NCBI RefSeq assembly: GCF_905404315.1
Contig: NC_066311.1
Coordinates: 1,488,001 to 1,552,000, forward strand
Length of the DNA stretch: 64,000 bases
Direction: 5' to 3'
Source: Leptidea sinapis
Lineage: Eukaryota > Arthropoda > Insecta > Lepidoptera > Pieridae
Part shown: positions 42,600-52,372 of the stretch, piece by piece
Position numbering within the stretch: the first letter of the stretch is position 1
Layout: every line of letters starts with the position of its first letter
Notes under the pieces: model-generated
What the model saw: only the letters and a program-made list of their open reading frames with translations
Database searches by the model: none
Told to the model about the DNA's origin: nothing
Made by a program: the position numbers and the translations under genes

Positions 42600-42810
42600 C
42601 TAACTGTGCCGAATTTTAAATTACATCCTCAAGACTATTACTTTTAAAAGGCGTACCATCCTCGGAGGCCAGGATACGTCCTCTGCCTTAAGTAAAGGTA
42701 CTTTAAGACGCCCCAGCCTGATCCTGGGGCTGGCTTCGCATTCCAGTAGGATGTGTTTGGGGTCTTCAGTGGCTTCACAGCAGAATGCACAAGTTTGTTT
42801 CACTGAGACC
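42600..42810 (-). pseudogene. R1-type LINE, C-terminal zinc knuckle
   Basis: The minus-strand frame reads KQTCAFCCEATEDPKHILLECEASPRIR: C-x2-C then H-x4-C, the knuckle downstream of RT in R1-clade LINEs. A basic/leucine-rich tail follows (LGRLKVPLLKAEDVSWPPRMVRLLK). The catalytic RT part is absent. No start context is implied by the internal ATG. Confidence 0.7.
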
Positions 42811-43100
42811 TATTCTTGGAACGGATAATGATTATTGCTATAATTGCATTATGTCTTCCAGCATAGTTATATATGATATACAAATATAGTCTTAATCATA
42901 GTTATTTGCTTTGTAAAGGTTATGTTGTGAAACCGATGTTCGTCGTGATACTAAGAAATTGCACTTCATTATAAATACAATTTACGAGATCCCTGACCCG
43001 GCTGCACGATGAGCTGAAGTCATGCATCGACTTTGCATTACCCTGCGTAATAGCATAGTTGAAATTGGCTTCGTTATGCTCACTAAGTATTTATTGTCAA

Positions 43101-43160
43101 CTAGCTGACCCGACAGACGCTGTTCGTTTGAATTAAATTCGCAGAGCCACAGCTGAATTT
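43101..43160 (-). mobile_element. Helitron 3' end fragment
   Basis: CTAGCTGACCCGACAGACG on the plus strand is the complement of the family E-type 3' end (GTCGGGTCAGCTAG). The body is lost after about 60 bases. Confidence 0.55.
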
Positions 43161-43182
43161 AAAAAAAAAAATAACAAAACAA

Positions 43183-43556
43183 ACAACCGACTTATAAACA
43201 CTATTCCAAAACAATGGTTATAATATGCACTAAAAAGTATAAAAATAATTGTGTATTTTTATACAATCTAATTAATTAATCGTATTCTAGTTACGATTAT
43301 TGTTATTTTTGAAATCGGTGTCCATCCGCCGCGATCCGCTCACGACTCGAGCACATCTCACCTATAACTATGTTTGTAGTTACAAACCTATCTTGGATGA
43401 CACTGACTTCAAAATTCGTATGACACGGGAAGCACCAGCTTTCAAATAAAAAAAGAATTATCAAAATTGGTTCACCCAGTCGAAAGTTTTGAGGTACCAA
43501 ACATAATAAAAACCGACGAATTGAGAACCTCCTCCTTTTTGAAGTCTGTTAAAAAT
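43183..43556 (+). mobile_element. Family G element, short
   Basis: CAACCGACTTATAAACACTATTCC at the left, CTCCTCCTTTTTGAAGTCTGTT at the right; the middle holds the CACCAGCTTTCAAATAAAAAAAG segment shared with 39506-39526. Confidence 0.65.
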
Positions 43557-43685
43557 AAAAGTGCCCATATGTCTGCGTCATTAATACCAGGCACATAAGT
43601 AGATACCTACCAGGGTAGATATTAAAATAACCATCACCCTTTTAGATATTATAATAAGAATGATTAAAATTGATTACGAAACCGG

Positions 43686-43897
43686 ATAGCAAATAGCCAG
43701 GTTTTCCCAGTTTCCTGGATTTACCCCCACAAACCTAATGTATTAGTAAGTTTTATCCCTCAACGCGTAGATAGGGTTGTAAAAATAAGTTTCTGAGACA
43801 GACATATATAAGGCTTAGTTGTAAATTGCTATAATAAGTAGATTATAAGTAACTTTGTATATATTTTATTAAAAAATATAGAAATTTGAAATTTTTT
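43686..43897. mobile_element. Family K insertion flanked by 16-bp direct repeats
   Basis: TTGATTACGAAACCGG occurs perfectly at 43670-43685 and 43898-43913, on either side of a segment starting ATAGCAAATAGCCAGGTTTTCC and ending GAAATTTGAAATTTTTTT. The segment recurs inverted at 61711-61948 without those flanks, so the 16-mer is best read as a target-site duplication. Confidence 0.75.
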
Positions 43898-44090
43898 TTG
43901 ATTACGAAACCGGGTGACGTTCCTACTCATAAAATAACAGACATGGAGAACCAATTCCTTCAACGTTACAATAATATGTTGAAAGTCAAAGACAAAAATA
44001 CTTTATTTACAAAAACAGATCAAAATCAGCGTCACTCACAAAAAATTCAATTTAAGTACATGCTGAGTTCACAAAAAAAATATACATATA
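43898..44090 (+). other. Unrecognised short frame interrupted by family K
   Basis: The frame KPGDVPTHKITDMENQFLQRYNNML (from about 43907) stays open to 44098 with coding-like composition and would continue upstream if the family K insert were absent. I cannot assign it. Confidence 0.3.
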
Positions 44091-44508
44091 CTAGCTGACC
44101 CGACAGATGTTGTTCTATATATAATAAACTAGCTGACCCGGCAAACGTTGTTTTGCCATATAAAGTATAATTCACGCGATAGTTTTATAAGTAATAAAAT
44201 ATTGCCTATATTATAGCCTGTACATAATTTTGTTCTATTGTCAATAGTTTTTGCAGCGCACACAAAAATAGGTTTTCGATTTTACACCTTGTGTTACAAA
44301 ATAGCAATTTTATTACGGATCCCTAATTTTGAAAAAAAAAACATAGCCTATAGCTTTCCTCGATAAATGGACTACCCAACACTGAAAGAATCATTCAAAT
44401 CGGACCAGTAGTAGGGGAAGGCTGGGCAAAGTGGATACCTTAAGACATTTTAGGTTATAGCTTAATAGGTATACGATACAAAAACAAAATAATTATCACA
44501 AACCAGTT

Positions 44509-44518
44509 TTTATTTATT
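44509..44518 (-). promoter_or_regulatory. Possible poly(A) signal of the transposase gene
   Basis: Overlapping AATAAA words on the minus strand about 200 bases past the stop codon and still inside the element. Confidence 0.4.
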
Positions 44519-44714
44519 GCTCTAACAAATACGAACATCAAAAATCTTTTAATTTTTAAACAATAATCAACTGCAATTAAATTTTAAAAAAGTACGAAAG
44601 TATTCGCTTTGCCCGATACCCCGGGTAAAGCGGACACAGTACTAGGGCAAAGTGAATACCCATATTCAATCTCTGAAAACATAGAAATAACTTTGATAAA
44701 CTGAAAAAAAAAAC

Positions 44715-46790
44715 TTAACTTGACCATAAAATTAGAAAATTAAGATTGGCAATTGTCACAGGTGTACCCTTGAGTGCCATCAAAAGCAGAACAATCTTGT
44801 GACACCATTGTTGGCAAATATCACATTGAATCCAATTCTCAATTGGTTTACCGTCTTCTTCAATATATATGTCACCGCAAAAAAAACATAAAATATCCTT
44901 AAATTCTTCAATTTTCTTTGTCTGTTTAACCTTTCTAGCAGTTTTTTTGTCTTTGTCAGTTTTTGTATTAGACTTCTTAGGAACATTTTTTGACTTATCA
45001 TTCAGTCTTTTAGTAACATTCTTAACTTTGTTTTTCTCATATTTCTGCTTTTGATCTTCCTTGATTGGGGTACTGGTTAATATTTCCGATTTTTGTAATT
45101 TCCTTTTACGCGTGGTCATTGGTTTGGCAGGATTTGGAATAGGTCTTAACACCAAGGGACTGCAGTGGGAGGCTGAGCATCCCGGTTTCGGATCAGGTGA
45201 GTTGTCACGGCTATTATTTTGTCGAATATTTACTTCGGTCTCTGGCAGCACTGTGTCCCCTCTCTGAGCAGCTATATCTGGCCCAAAAGCGGAGACAATT
45301 CGGGAGCATCCAGGTTCTGGTTCAGGTGTACATCCGTCGCTACGAATCTTTTCAGGTGTGTTAACATTAACAATGGGCGCAACAAAGTCTTGAAACTCAC
45401 AAGAGGGAGTTCTGTTTCGAAATGGAAATATTTCTGTTAGAGGATCTACTGAATTTGATGGAATCTGTTCTTGAAGAAGTGAAGGCAAAGGAGTTGAAGA
45501 AGTTTCTGCTAAAGGTCTGGGAATATCGATCGTTTCTAGTGAGTTTGTACTTCCTATGCCAATATTCATATTAGACGTGCCTGCAATCACAGCGGCTGGT
45601 TCGTAATCTTCGTCACCAAAAGCATATCTATTCACTGGCCAAATACCAGGTCTTTCGAATCCATGAACTGCATTTTGAGCTACTGCACTTTTCAGAAAGG
45701 CTGGTGATAACAGTCTGGCTACATCGTATTGATTTATAATGCGTCCTGGGTGCGATTTTTGGAAAAAATTTACCTCCCTTTCAAACTAAGTTTTCAGTGG
45801 GCCGTAAACCGCTACATCCAGGGGCTGCATTTTATGAGTTGTGTGTGGGGCCAAGGATAGAATTACGACATTGTTCTTGCTGGCGTAATCTAAAGCTGGG
45901 TAATACTTATGGCTTTCGTGGTTATCCAATAACAGAAGTATTTTTTTCTCAGGAGTAGGTCGCACATGTTCCACAAAAAAATGCATCCAATCAAAGAATA
46001 CCTCACCTGAAGTCCAACCATTTGGAGTACAGGTTCCTTGAGTGCCGGGAGGCGCACCATCAAGTAGTCTGGGTTGCATCTTTTTTCTGGCGAAAATTAA
46101 GAATGGTGGGAGAAATAAACCAGCGGCATTACAACAACCTATGACAGTCGTTAATTGACCACGTTCTGCACTGGCGATTATGCCCACTTGTTTTTTTCCT
46201 TTCGTAGATAGCACTTTAGGCGGCTTATTTGTGGTTGTAGATATACCAGTTTCATCCATGTTATATAATCTAGATGCATCAATTTCATATTTTACTTTTA
46301 GAGCTTCAAGGTTGTCATAAAAACGTCCAACTTCATGTCTGTTAAATCCTTTTGCCCTTGAAACCGATGTTGCCTCTGGAGTCCTGAGGGATATTTGATC
46401 GTGACGAGACAAAAATGACGATAACCAATCATCTCCAGCTTTTTCGTATTTGTCCCAGCTATTCGGGTAGTTCAAATTATTTTTCTTGGCGTAGATGAAC
46501 GCTAAATTTTTGAATTCATCTCGAGTCAAGCCAAAAAATACAGAATCCATATCTTTAAGATATGTCACCAACTCTATTTCCTGATCTTCATTGAAAACAG
46601 GACGGAATCGGCCAAGTTTTGAAGCAGCGATGCCGGTTTTAACATGCCTATACAAGGTTGCATAAGCCAAACCATACTTTTTAGCCGTGCTTTTTATTGA
46701 TTCTCCAGCTTTGCACAAATTAATAGCCGTTTGCATAGCATTTTCATCCCACGTCCCTTGCTTAGTTGTTTTTTTATATTTATTCACCAT
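44715..46790 (-). pseudogene. pogo-like transposase with C-terminal PHD-type finger; one stop, one frameshift
   Basis: One reading frame of 692 codons from MVNKYKK at 46790, chosen because TTTGTTTCAG immediately precedes this ATG and it matches the usual pogo start. Order: psq-type HTH (about 5-53), CENP-B-like HTH (about 64-145), and a DDE domain with D179 (NMDETGI), D289 (LLLDNHESH) and D325 (HKMQPLDVAVYGPLK), 35 residues between the last two. Codon 335 is TAG (45786-45788); the same frame then continues FEREVNFFQKSHPG ... GFERPGIWPVNRYAF, the normal continuation. A Ser/Pro-rich linker and a Lys-rich stretch (about 555-630) follow, then a PHD-type finger (C635, C638, C656, C659, H664). After H664 a one-base shift near 44795 moves the last Cys pairs to another frame, where CSAFDG and CDNC are legible. 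The catalytic triad is complete, but the protein cannot be made whole. Confidence 0.9.
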
Positions 46791-47046
46791 CTGAAACAAA
46801 TAAATGACATGTTTAGATAATAAGTTACCAACGAGAAATGGCGGGCAAAGTGGATACCATATCCACTTTGCCCTATCCACTTTGCCCGACTAGGTAAGTT
46901 TTGAGGTTAACAAATTTCATACAAAAACTAATAATTCTGACTTTCTGTTAAATATACCGTAAAAACTTACTTTGATATGCTACCGAATTAAGACATTCCG
47001 TAAAATCAAGAACTAGTAATACAGGAGAATTGATCAATGTACTTAC
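46791..47046 (-). other. Putative 5' UTR intron of the transposase gene
   Basis: On the minus strand, donor CG|GTAAGTAC at 47046 and acceptor TTTGTTTCAG ending at 46791, one base before the ATG. A second possible donor AAAGTAAGTTTT lies at about 46970. It contains the palindromic end-like motif cluster at 46842-46888. Confidence 0.55.
46842..46888. repeat. Palindromic cluster of TIR-like motifs
   Basis: The word GGGCAAAGTGGATA appears once at 46843-46856 and twice inverted (46860-46873 and 46874-46887), giving a hairpin with a 3-base loop. Similar words occur at both termini and near 44605-44660. Confidence 0.88.
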
Positions 47047-47530
47047 CGCGTAAAATCAATCTTTTATTTACGAAAACACAAATCTCCACTCCGCGGACGG
47101 GACGCGACGCGGCCACTCGCTTTGATGTTTGCCGCGTACTAAACCAAGATGGCTGAACGTAACAGTGGTGGCGTGTTGAATGAAAAAGTAATAATTTAGG
47201 AGTAGTGGAGAGTATTCGCTTTGCCCGGGGTATTCACTTTGCCCGGCCTTCCCCTACCAGAGATTAGCGCGTTCAAACAAACAAACAAACACTGCAGCTT
47301 TATAATATTAGTATAGATAAAATACTGTTTCATATAAATTTTTTAATAATATTTCATAACATCAAGAATTATTTCGTAAAATATACTCCCTGTTGTTATA
47401 ATGAAATTGATTCACAGTGGAACTGTCAAACCGTGCGTCAACAAATATTGTAAATAAAAATATTTACCTCTCAAGTTGGACTAAACTGCACTCCATGAAG
47501 TAATCCCATTAAAATCCGTTACATTAAGAT

Positions 47531-48427
47531 TCATTTTAAAATAATGCAATATAGTAAAATAAAACAATGTTGTACCATAAAATTTATGAAATATAACAAC
47601 TATAAACTATTTAATTCCATATTGTAATGTCGTTTACGTAATTATTATTAATATTGTAATAACTAATAACTCTTCGACATGAGTCTGCGTTTAAATAAAT
47701 GATTTAATATTATTTATTGACAATTCAGTTACGCATGTAATAATAATATTGTATGTATGTAGCGGAATCTGTTAAAGTTATTTTCAAGACATCTGACTTA
47801 TTTGAATATTTGCACACGAGTCAAGGACCGACGACTATACAATTATTTCATTACTTTAGTCTTTAGCCTCGTATCCTTACTATCATCAGAATGTTAAAAA
47901 ATATCGCCTCACGAACGATAGAAGAAAAGTTCGACCGCTTAAATTATAAATGCTTCTATATAAAACTAATGATCAAATAAAAAGTAAAACTAGAAATATG
48001 ATTTTTAAATTTAGAATGATTTCAGCATTATTTCTACAACTATAACTACTAGATAAAACGTACAAAGTGATAATATGTAGCCTAGATATGTTATCTCGAC
48101 CTTTTGGTGATATTCATGCAAAAATTAGAATTTAATATATTTTGCCCGGACATACATATAGTGGAACGAACAAAAAAAGTGTGAGTGTGTACTTATGTAC
48201 GCACGCAAGAAGTTAAAGGTACCTAATTCTTTGGCCTAAAGAAGCAAAAATCATTAAAATGATTTATTCCTCGTGCTATTCTACGTTTTTAGAAGAACAA
48301 TTTTGTAAAAATCTTGCAATTAATAATATGACTTTGACAATTAATTATTAAATAATGAATACGGCTGTATGGGCTTGATCCCTTTGCCTGTCCTAATAAT
48401 GGACGAAGAAACCAAAAAAAATAACGA
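47531..48427. other. No recognisable gene
   Basis: AT-rich; no frame of note on either strand. Confidence 0.35.
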
Positions 48428-49621
48428 ATGACGCAAATGACTATTGAAAGCAAGGGGGAAGGCCTGGCAGTTTGTCTGGATATAGCGAAGGCCTTTGATC
48501 GTGTATGGCACAAGGCGCTCCTCGCAAAACTTCCATCATTTGGGCTTCCCGAGAGCTTATGCAAGTGGACCTCCAGCTTCCTCACTGGGCGCAGCATACA
48601 GGTCGTTATCGACGGTTATTGCTCGAATCCCAAGCCCGTGAACGCTGGAGTGCCCCAAGGCTGTGTGCTATCTCCCACGCTGTTTCTTCTGCATATCAAT
48701 GATATGTTGGACACCGCCAACATGCATTTCTATGCAGACGACAGCACTGGTGATGCCGTATACACGGGCCATGCAGGTCTCTCTCGGGAAAACGTCGACC
48801 AGTGCCGGGTGAAACTTGTGTCTTCTATCGAGTCCTCTCTCGAGAAGGTTGCGGAATGGGGTAAGTTGAACCTTGTCCAATTTAACCCCCAGAAGACTCA
48901 AGTTTGCGCGTTTACCACAAAAAAAACCCCATTTGCCGTATCACCGCTCTTCGAGAACACTTCCCTTAAAGCCTCGCCTAGTATCGGAATACTGGGTCTC
49001 GAAATCTCGAGCAATTGCCAATTCCGTGGCCATCTGGAGGGCAAAGCCAAACTGGCTTCAAAGAAACTGGGCGTCATAAATAGAGCACGGCAATACTTCA
49101 AGCCGGCCCACATTCTAGCGCTCTACAAAGCGCAGGTCCGGCCTCACATGGAGTATAGCTGTCATCTCTGGTCTGGCGCACCCCAGTATCAGCTCGATCC
49201 ATTTGACCGCGTGCAACGCAGAGCAGCTCGAATTGTCGGGGACCCAGTACTCTGTGAACGGCTGGATCACTTGGCGTTGCGTAGAGACGTCGCTTCATTG
49301 TGTGTCTTCTACCGCATTTATCACAGGGAGTGTTCCGAAGAGCTGTTCAACCTGATTCCTGCCGCCGAATTTCACCTTCGCACGACACGCCACAAGTTAG
49401 GATATCATCCCCACCATCTGGATGTGTGGCGGTCCTCCACAGTGCGGTTTTCAAGGAGCTTTCTTCCTCGTACCACGAAGCTGTGGAATGAGCTTCCTTG
49501 TGCGGTGTTTCCGGGACGATACGACATGGGTACCTTCAAGAAAAGCGTGTACACCTTCCTTAAAGGCCGGCAACGCTCTTGTGATTCCTCTGGTGTTGCA
49601 GGAGAGTGTGGGCGGCGGTGA
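48428..49621 (+). pseudogene. LINE-A reverse transcriptase, C-terminal 397 codons
   Basis: RT palm blocks are present from the first catalytic Asp onward: VCLDIAKAFDRVWHKALL, SFLTGRSIQVVIDG, VPQGCVLSPTLFLLHINDML, the YADDS box (HFYADDSTGD), then LGLEISSNCQFRGHLEGKAKLASKKLG and MEYSCHLWSGAPQ. A C-terminal region follows with RLDHLALRRDVASL and TKLWNELP, with no stop or frameshift. The endonuclease, fingers and ORF1 are missing by 5' truncation, so no functional protein is expected despite the open frame. The internal ATG is only the first Met after truncation. Confidence 0.9.
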
Positions 49622-49687
49622 TCACTTAACACCAGGTGACCCGTACGCTCGTTTGTCCTCCTATTCCATAAAAAAAAAAAAAAAAAA
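48428..49687 (+). mobile_element. LINE-A: young 5'-truncated jockey/CR1-type LINE
   Basis: Begins inside the RT domain at IESKGEGLAV, stays open to the end of ORF2, then carries the family 3' tail and a run of about 17 A at 49671-49687. Base composition is visibly richer in G+C than the flanks. At least a dozen shorter copies in this window derive from the same family. Confidence 0.92.
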
Positions 49688-49977
49688 CTTCAACCTGTTA
49701 CCTTGTGTTACAGTGATGCGCGCGCATCTTAAAATTTCACTCTCATAATTTTTTCATAATGCGCCTAAAAAGTATAACTTCAAAAATGTATAAATATCTT
49801 ATTAGCTATTCAATGCCGTCGCAAAAGGTCATGGGTGATCTTTCATCAAGTCACCTATAGGATCGTTTGTCGTTATAAATAAAAATTTACTTTGATTTTT
49901 TATACGCTTTTATCAAGCAACGTTTGAGCTTAAAAATCTGACGGCCTTACTAATGAACTTGGTACTAAGTAAAAGAG
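49688..49977. other. No recognisable feature
   Basis: AT-rich spacer. Confidence 0.3.
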
Positions 49978-50146
49978 ATAAAAACCATTTATTTTCTCAA
50001 AAAACGTCCTTAGAGTTCTTTTTGATGTCATTTCTAATATACTAGATATTACTACCGCCTCGGAAACAAGCACTGTGATAGAGAAGAAACGGCGCAAGAG
50101 ACTCTCCCAGCATTCTTTTTTGCGCTCTTTTTAATAAAAAAATCGC
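49978..50146 (-). mobile_element. LINE-I 3' end fragment
   Basis: Complement of the 15378 copy: CATTTATTTTCTCAAAAAACG, TTTTGATGTCATTTCTAATA, ACTACCGCCTCGG and CTCTCCCAGCATTCTTTTTTGCGC. Confidence 0.82.
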
Positions 50147-50149
50147 TGA

Positions 50150-50300
50150 CGGCAAATTCTGAAGTTTTCAGAATGTCAGGCAGCCTTGCCAATAAACGCG
50201 GGAAACGTTATACGACCGAATAAACCAATCATAAGCAAAATGTCTATTTGTCAACATTTTGTATATTCTTGGTTTATTCTCAGGTATAACTTTATACTAG
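50150..50300. repeat. Family J fragment
   Basis: TTCAGAATGTCAGGCAGCC, AAATGTCTATTTG...ACATTTTGTATATTC, TTGGTTTATTCTCAGGTATAAC and AGGTTTATTTGGTAGAC resemble the inner part of 33778-33962. Confidence 0.55.
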
Positions 50301-50585
50301 GTTTATTTGGTAGACAGGAAGTGTTTTTAAATAATCATTTATACGCCGTATCGTGTTATAATAATAAATTACTATTTCTTATACTGACTACACTTAAGCC
50401 GAAAGAAAGGTTAAAACACAGGGTACGTTGTCTCTTGAATATTAATATTGTATTTGGTTATTTTTACATGCAGGCAGTGCGCCGCGGCCGTGTCCATTTT
50501 GACAGACATTTACGGCGATATTTTGTAGGTTTAGGAGATGTTTAGTTATATCTATCATATATCATCTATACATATCCATATAGAT

Positions 50586-50865
50586 TTTTTATGAAAATAA
50601 GGGACGAGACGAGCAGGACGTTCAGCTGATGGTAATTGATACGCCATGCCTATTACAATGTAGTGCCGCTCAGGATTTTTGAAAAACCCAAAAATTCGTA
50701 GCGGTACTAAGTAATTAGCGCTCGTCTCCTTGAGACGTAAGATGTTAAGTCATATTTGCCCAGTAATTTCACTATGTAAACATTACTACTTCACGGCGGA
50801 AATAGGCGCCGTTCTGGTACCCATAATCTATCCGGCAACCTGTGCAAAGGAGCCTCCCACTGGTT
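50586..50865 (-). repeat. Family C retroelement tail
   Basis: ATGAAAATAAGGGACGAGACGAGC, TGGTAATTGATACGCC, ATTTGCCCAGTAATTTCACTA, TCACGGCGGAAATAGGCGCC and GGAGCCTCCCACTGGTT, with a small deletion in the middle. Confidence 0.88.
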
Positions 50866-50898
50866 GAGTCGATGAGTAAAAATACTTGTCTTGTATTT

Positions 50899-51240
50899 TC
50901 AAATTCAAATATTTTTATTCAAAATAGTATATGATATCAATTATTGAAAGACAAAACCTACCACCTTGGAAATATAAGACTCAGACCTGAGAAGATAGCG
51001 GTTGCTCCATGTCCAATCAGTGGTATCTTGAAGACATTTATGTTTTTATTCATTTCCCTCACAAACGTTTGTTCGTCTTTTGAATTTCGTAATACATATT
51101 TTGTTCTGAACATTTTCTGGGATCATGTTGTAAAATAATATGCATCGCCCCACAAAAGGTGATCACATACCATCGAATGACCGGTTTGCTTGTCTATAGG
51201 AGCAATACTGGTGGTTAAATTTAATGTATATAGCACTTTT
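50899..51240 (-). mobile_element. LINE-1 3' end, 5' truncated
   Basis: The plus strand starts CAAATTCAAATATTTTTATTC (complement of the LINE-1 tail), then TCAGACCTGAGAAG, GGTTGCTCC and the complement of the VGRCICFYN-like region (TTGTAAAATAATATGCATCGCCCC). Coding is broken. Confidence 0.8.
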
Positions 51241-51420
51241 GCTACACGAGATTTACTGCCGAGAAACCACTTACGTAATTTAGCAAATTTATATAAATTA
51301 AATATTATATGGCTTAAATAAATATAAAAATATGAGCCTACGAACAATTATATTATAGATTGAGTAGTTAGTGTCAAAGTTATTAATTAACAAGATCTGT
51401 ATAAAAACTATTTACTTATG

Positions 51421-51755
51421 AGGAAGCTCATGGTCGCTCGGAGTTTCCCTGCGAGATCGAATCAGAAATGAGGACATCTGTAGGAGAACCAAAGTCACCG
51501 AGATGGTTGCTAACTGATGTGGAAGTGGGCAGGGCACATAGCTCGACGAACAGGTGGCCCTTGGGGCAGTAAAGTCCTCGAATGGCGACCACGTACCGGA
51601 AGACGCAGTGTTGGTAGGCCCCCCACAAGATGGACCGACAATCTGGTCGGAATCGCCGTAGTACATTGGATGAGGGCAGCGCAGCACCGATCGTCGTGGA
51701 AATCTATGGGGGAGGCCTTTGTCCAGCAGTGGACATCTTCCGGCTGAAATGATAA
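51421..51755 (+). pseudogene. RTE-type LINE, C-terminal end of ORF2
   Basis: The frame 51517-51747 reads MWKWAGHIARRTGGPWGSKVLEWRPRTGRRSVGRPPTRWTDNLVG ... WMRAAQHRSSWKSMGEAFVQQWT. This WAGH.AR ... GRP..RW.D ... W...A..R..W layout is the C-terminus of RTE-clade LINEs. The upstream words (SFPARSNQK) are in another frame. The short 3' untranslated region AATGATAATATT ends the element. The catalytic domains are missing. A shorter relative is at 62219. Confidence 0.88.
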
Positions 51756-52299
51756 TATTTAAAAATACTGTAAACTATTGGAGCAATGAAGGATCTTTTA
51801 GAACAAAGTTCCTTTTGAAATAGGTGAAGATCACATAAAGTAATTCCGGTGAATTAGATCTACATACAGAAGTAACTATTTTAAGGCGTATAAAAAGTTC
51901 CAAACATACAGATATCTTTAAAATTATCCAGTAGATTATAATGGTAGTAGGTTGGAATATAACAAAACTATCCTAGACACTAAATGATACTCTAAATTAC
52001 CATCGTGATATTGACCTTATAAACCACAGATAACTTAAACTAAAAGCTTGTACATATTAGCGAAAGGTATGACCTTGAAGCATGGTTGAGTGTTGAACAT
52101 CTCGCGTTAGTCGCATTTCTGAAGGTCACCTTGTTTTGTGGGTCTTAGATGAACTGGATTATTGATCGACATGAAAACTTGATTTATTGAACATGACGAA
52201 GGAGGAATGACTTAAATGGTCATGTAATACAATGAAGTACTGTCCTCCCCTCTAAGAGGGGGCTCTCCAAGAAGTACTGGTACCGGCTATAAAGCTCAC
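51756..52299. other. No recognisable gene
   Basis: No family hallmark found. Confidence 0.3.
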
Positions 52300-52372
52300 T
52301 TTTTAATGACAGTAAGGAACGGGCACAGCGACAGAGAGCAGGACGTTCAGCTGATGGTAATTGATACAATAC
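52300..52372 (-). repeat. Family C scrap
   Basis: TGACAGTAAGGAACGGGCAC, GAGCAGGACGTTCAGCTGATGG and TAATTGATAC: only the last 70 bases of the family. Confidence 0.65.

Larger units (their letters stand above)
44414..47254 (-). mobile_element. pogo/Tigger-like DNA transposon with TA duplication
   Basis: 2841 bp. The ends GGGGAAGGCYGGGCAAAGTGRATACC are inverted over 26 bases with two differences, flanked by TA at 44412-44413 and 47255-47256. The empty site GTAGTACCAGAG is visible in the uninterrupted Helitron at 5191-5202. The ends, TA target and DDE_1-type transposase place it in the pogo branch of the Tc1/mariner superfamily. It carries one gene on the minus strand. Confidence 0.93.
44129..47317 (-). 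mobile_element. Inner Helitron (family F), carrying a pogo-like insertion
   Basis: Same element as 4874-5262: CTAGCTGACCCGGCAAACG at the left and TTAGTATAGA at the right. Flanking A at 44128 and T at 47318 with no duplication is the A|T insertion signature of Helitrons. It is interrupted at its GTAGTACCAGAG site by the transposon 44414-47254. Confidence 0.9.
44091..47530 (-). mobile_element. Outer Helitron (family E), split by inner insertions
   Basis: The 3' end is at 44091-44128 (plus CTAGCTGACCCGACAG...). The body resumes at 47318 with TAAAATACTG and runs to CTCCATGAAGTAATCCC and CCGTTACATT near 47525. Joining 44128 to 47318 gives ATAATAAATAAAATACTG, the same as the unbroken copy at 60260-60275 on the complement. 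The 5' terminus beyond 47530 is lost. Confidence 0.85.

Noticed and set aside
44715..45635. Separate zinc-finger gene distinct from the transposase
   Set aside because: It is in the same frame as the transposase, separated by one TAG, and starts with the conserved transposase end.
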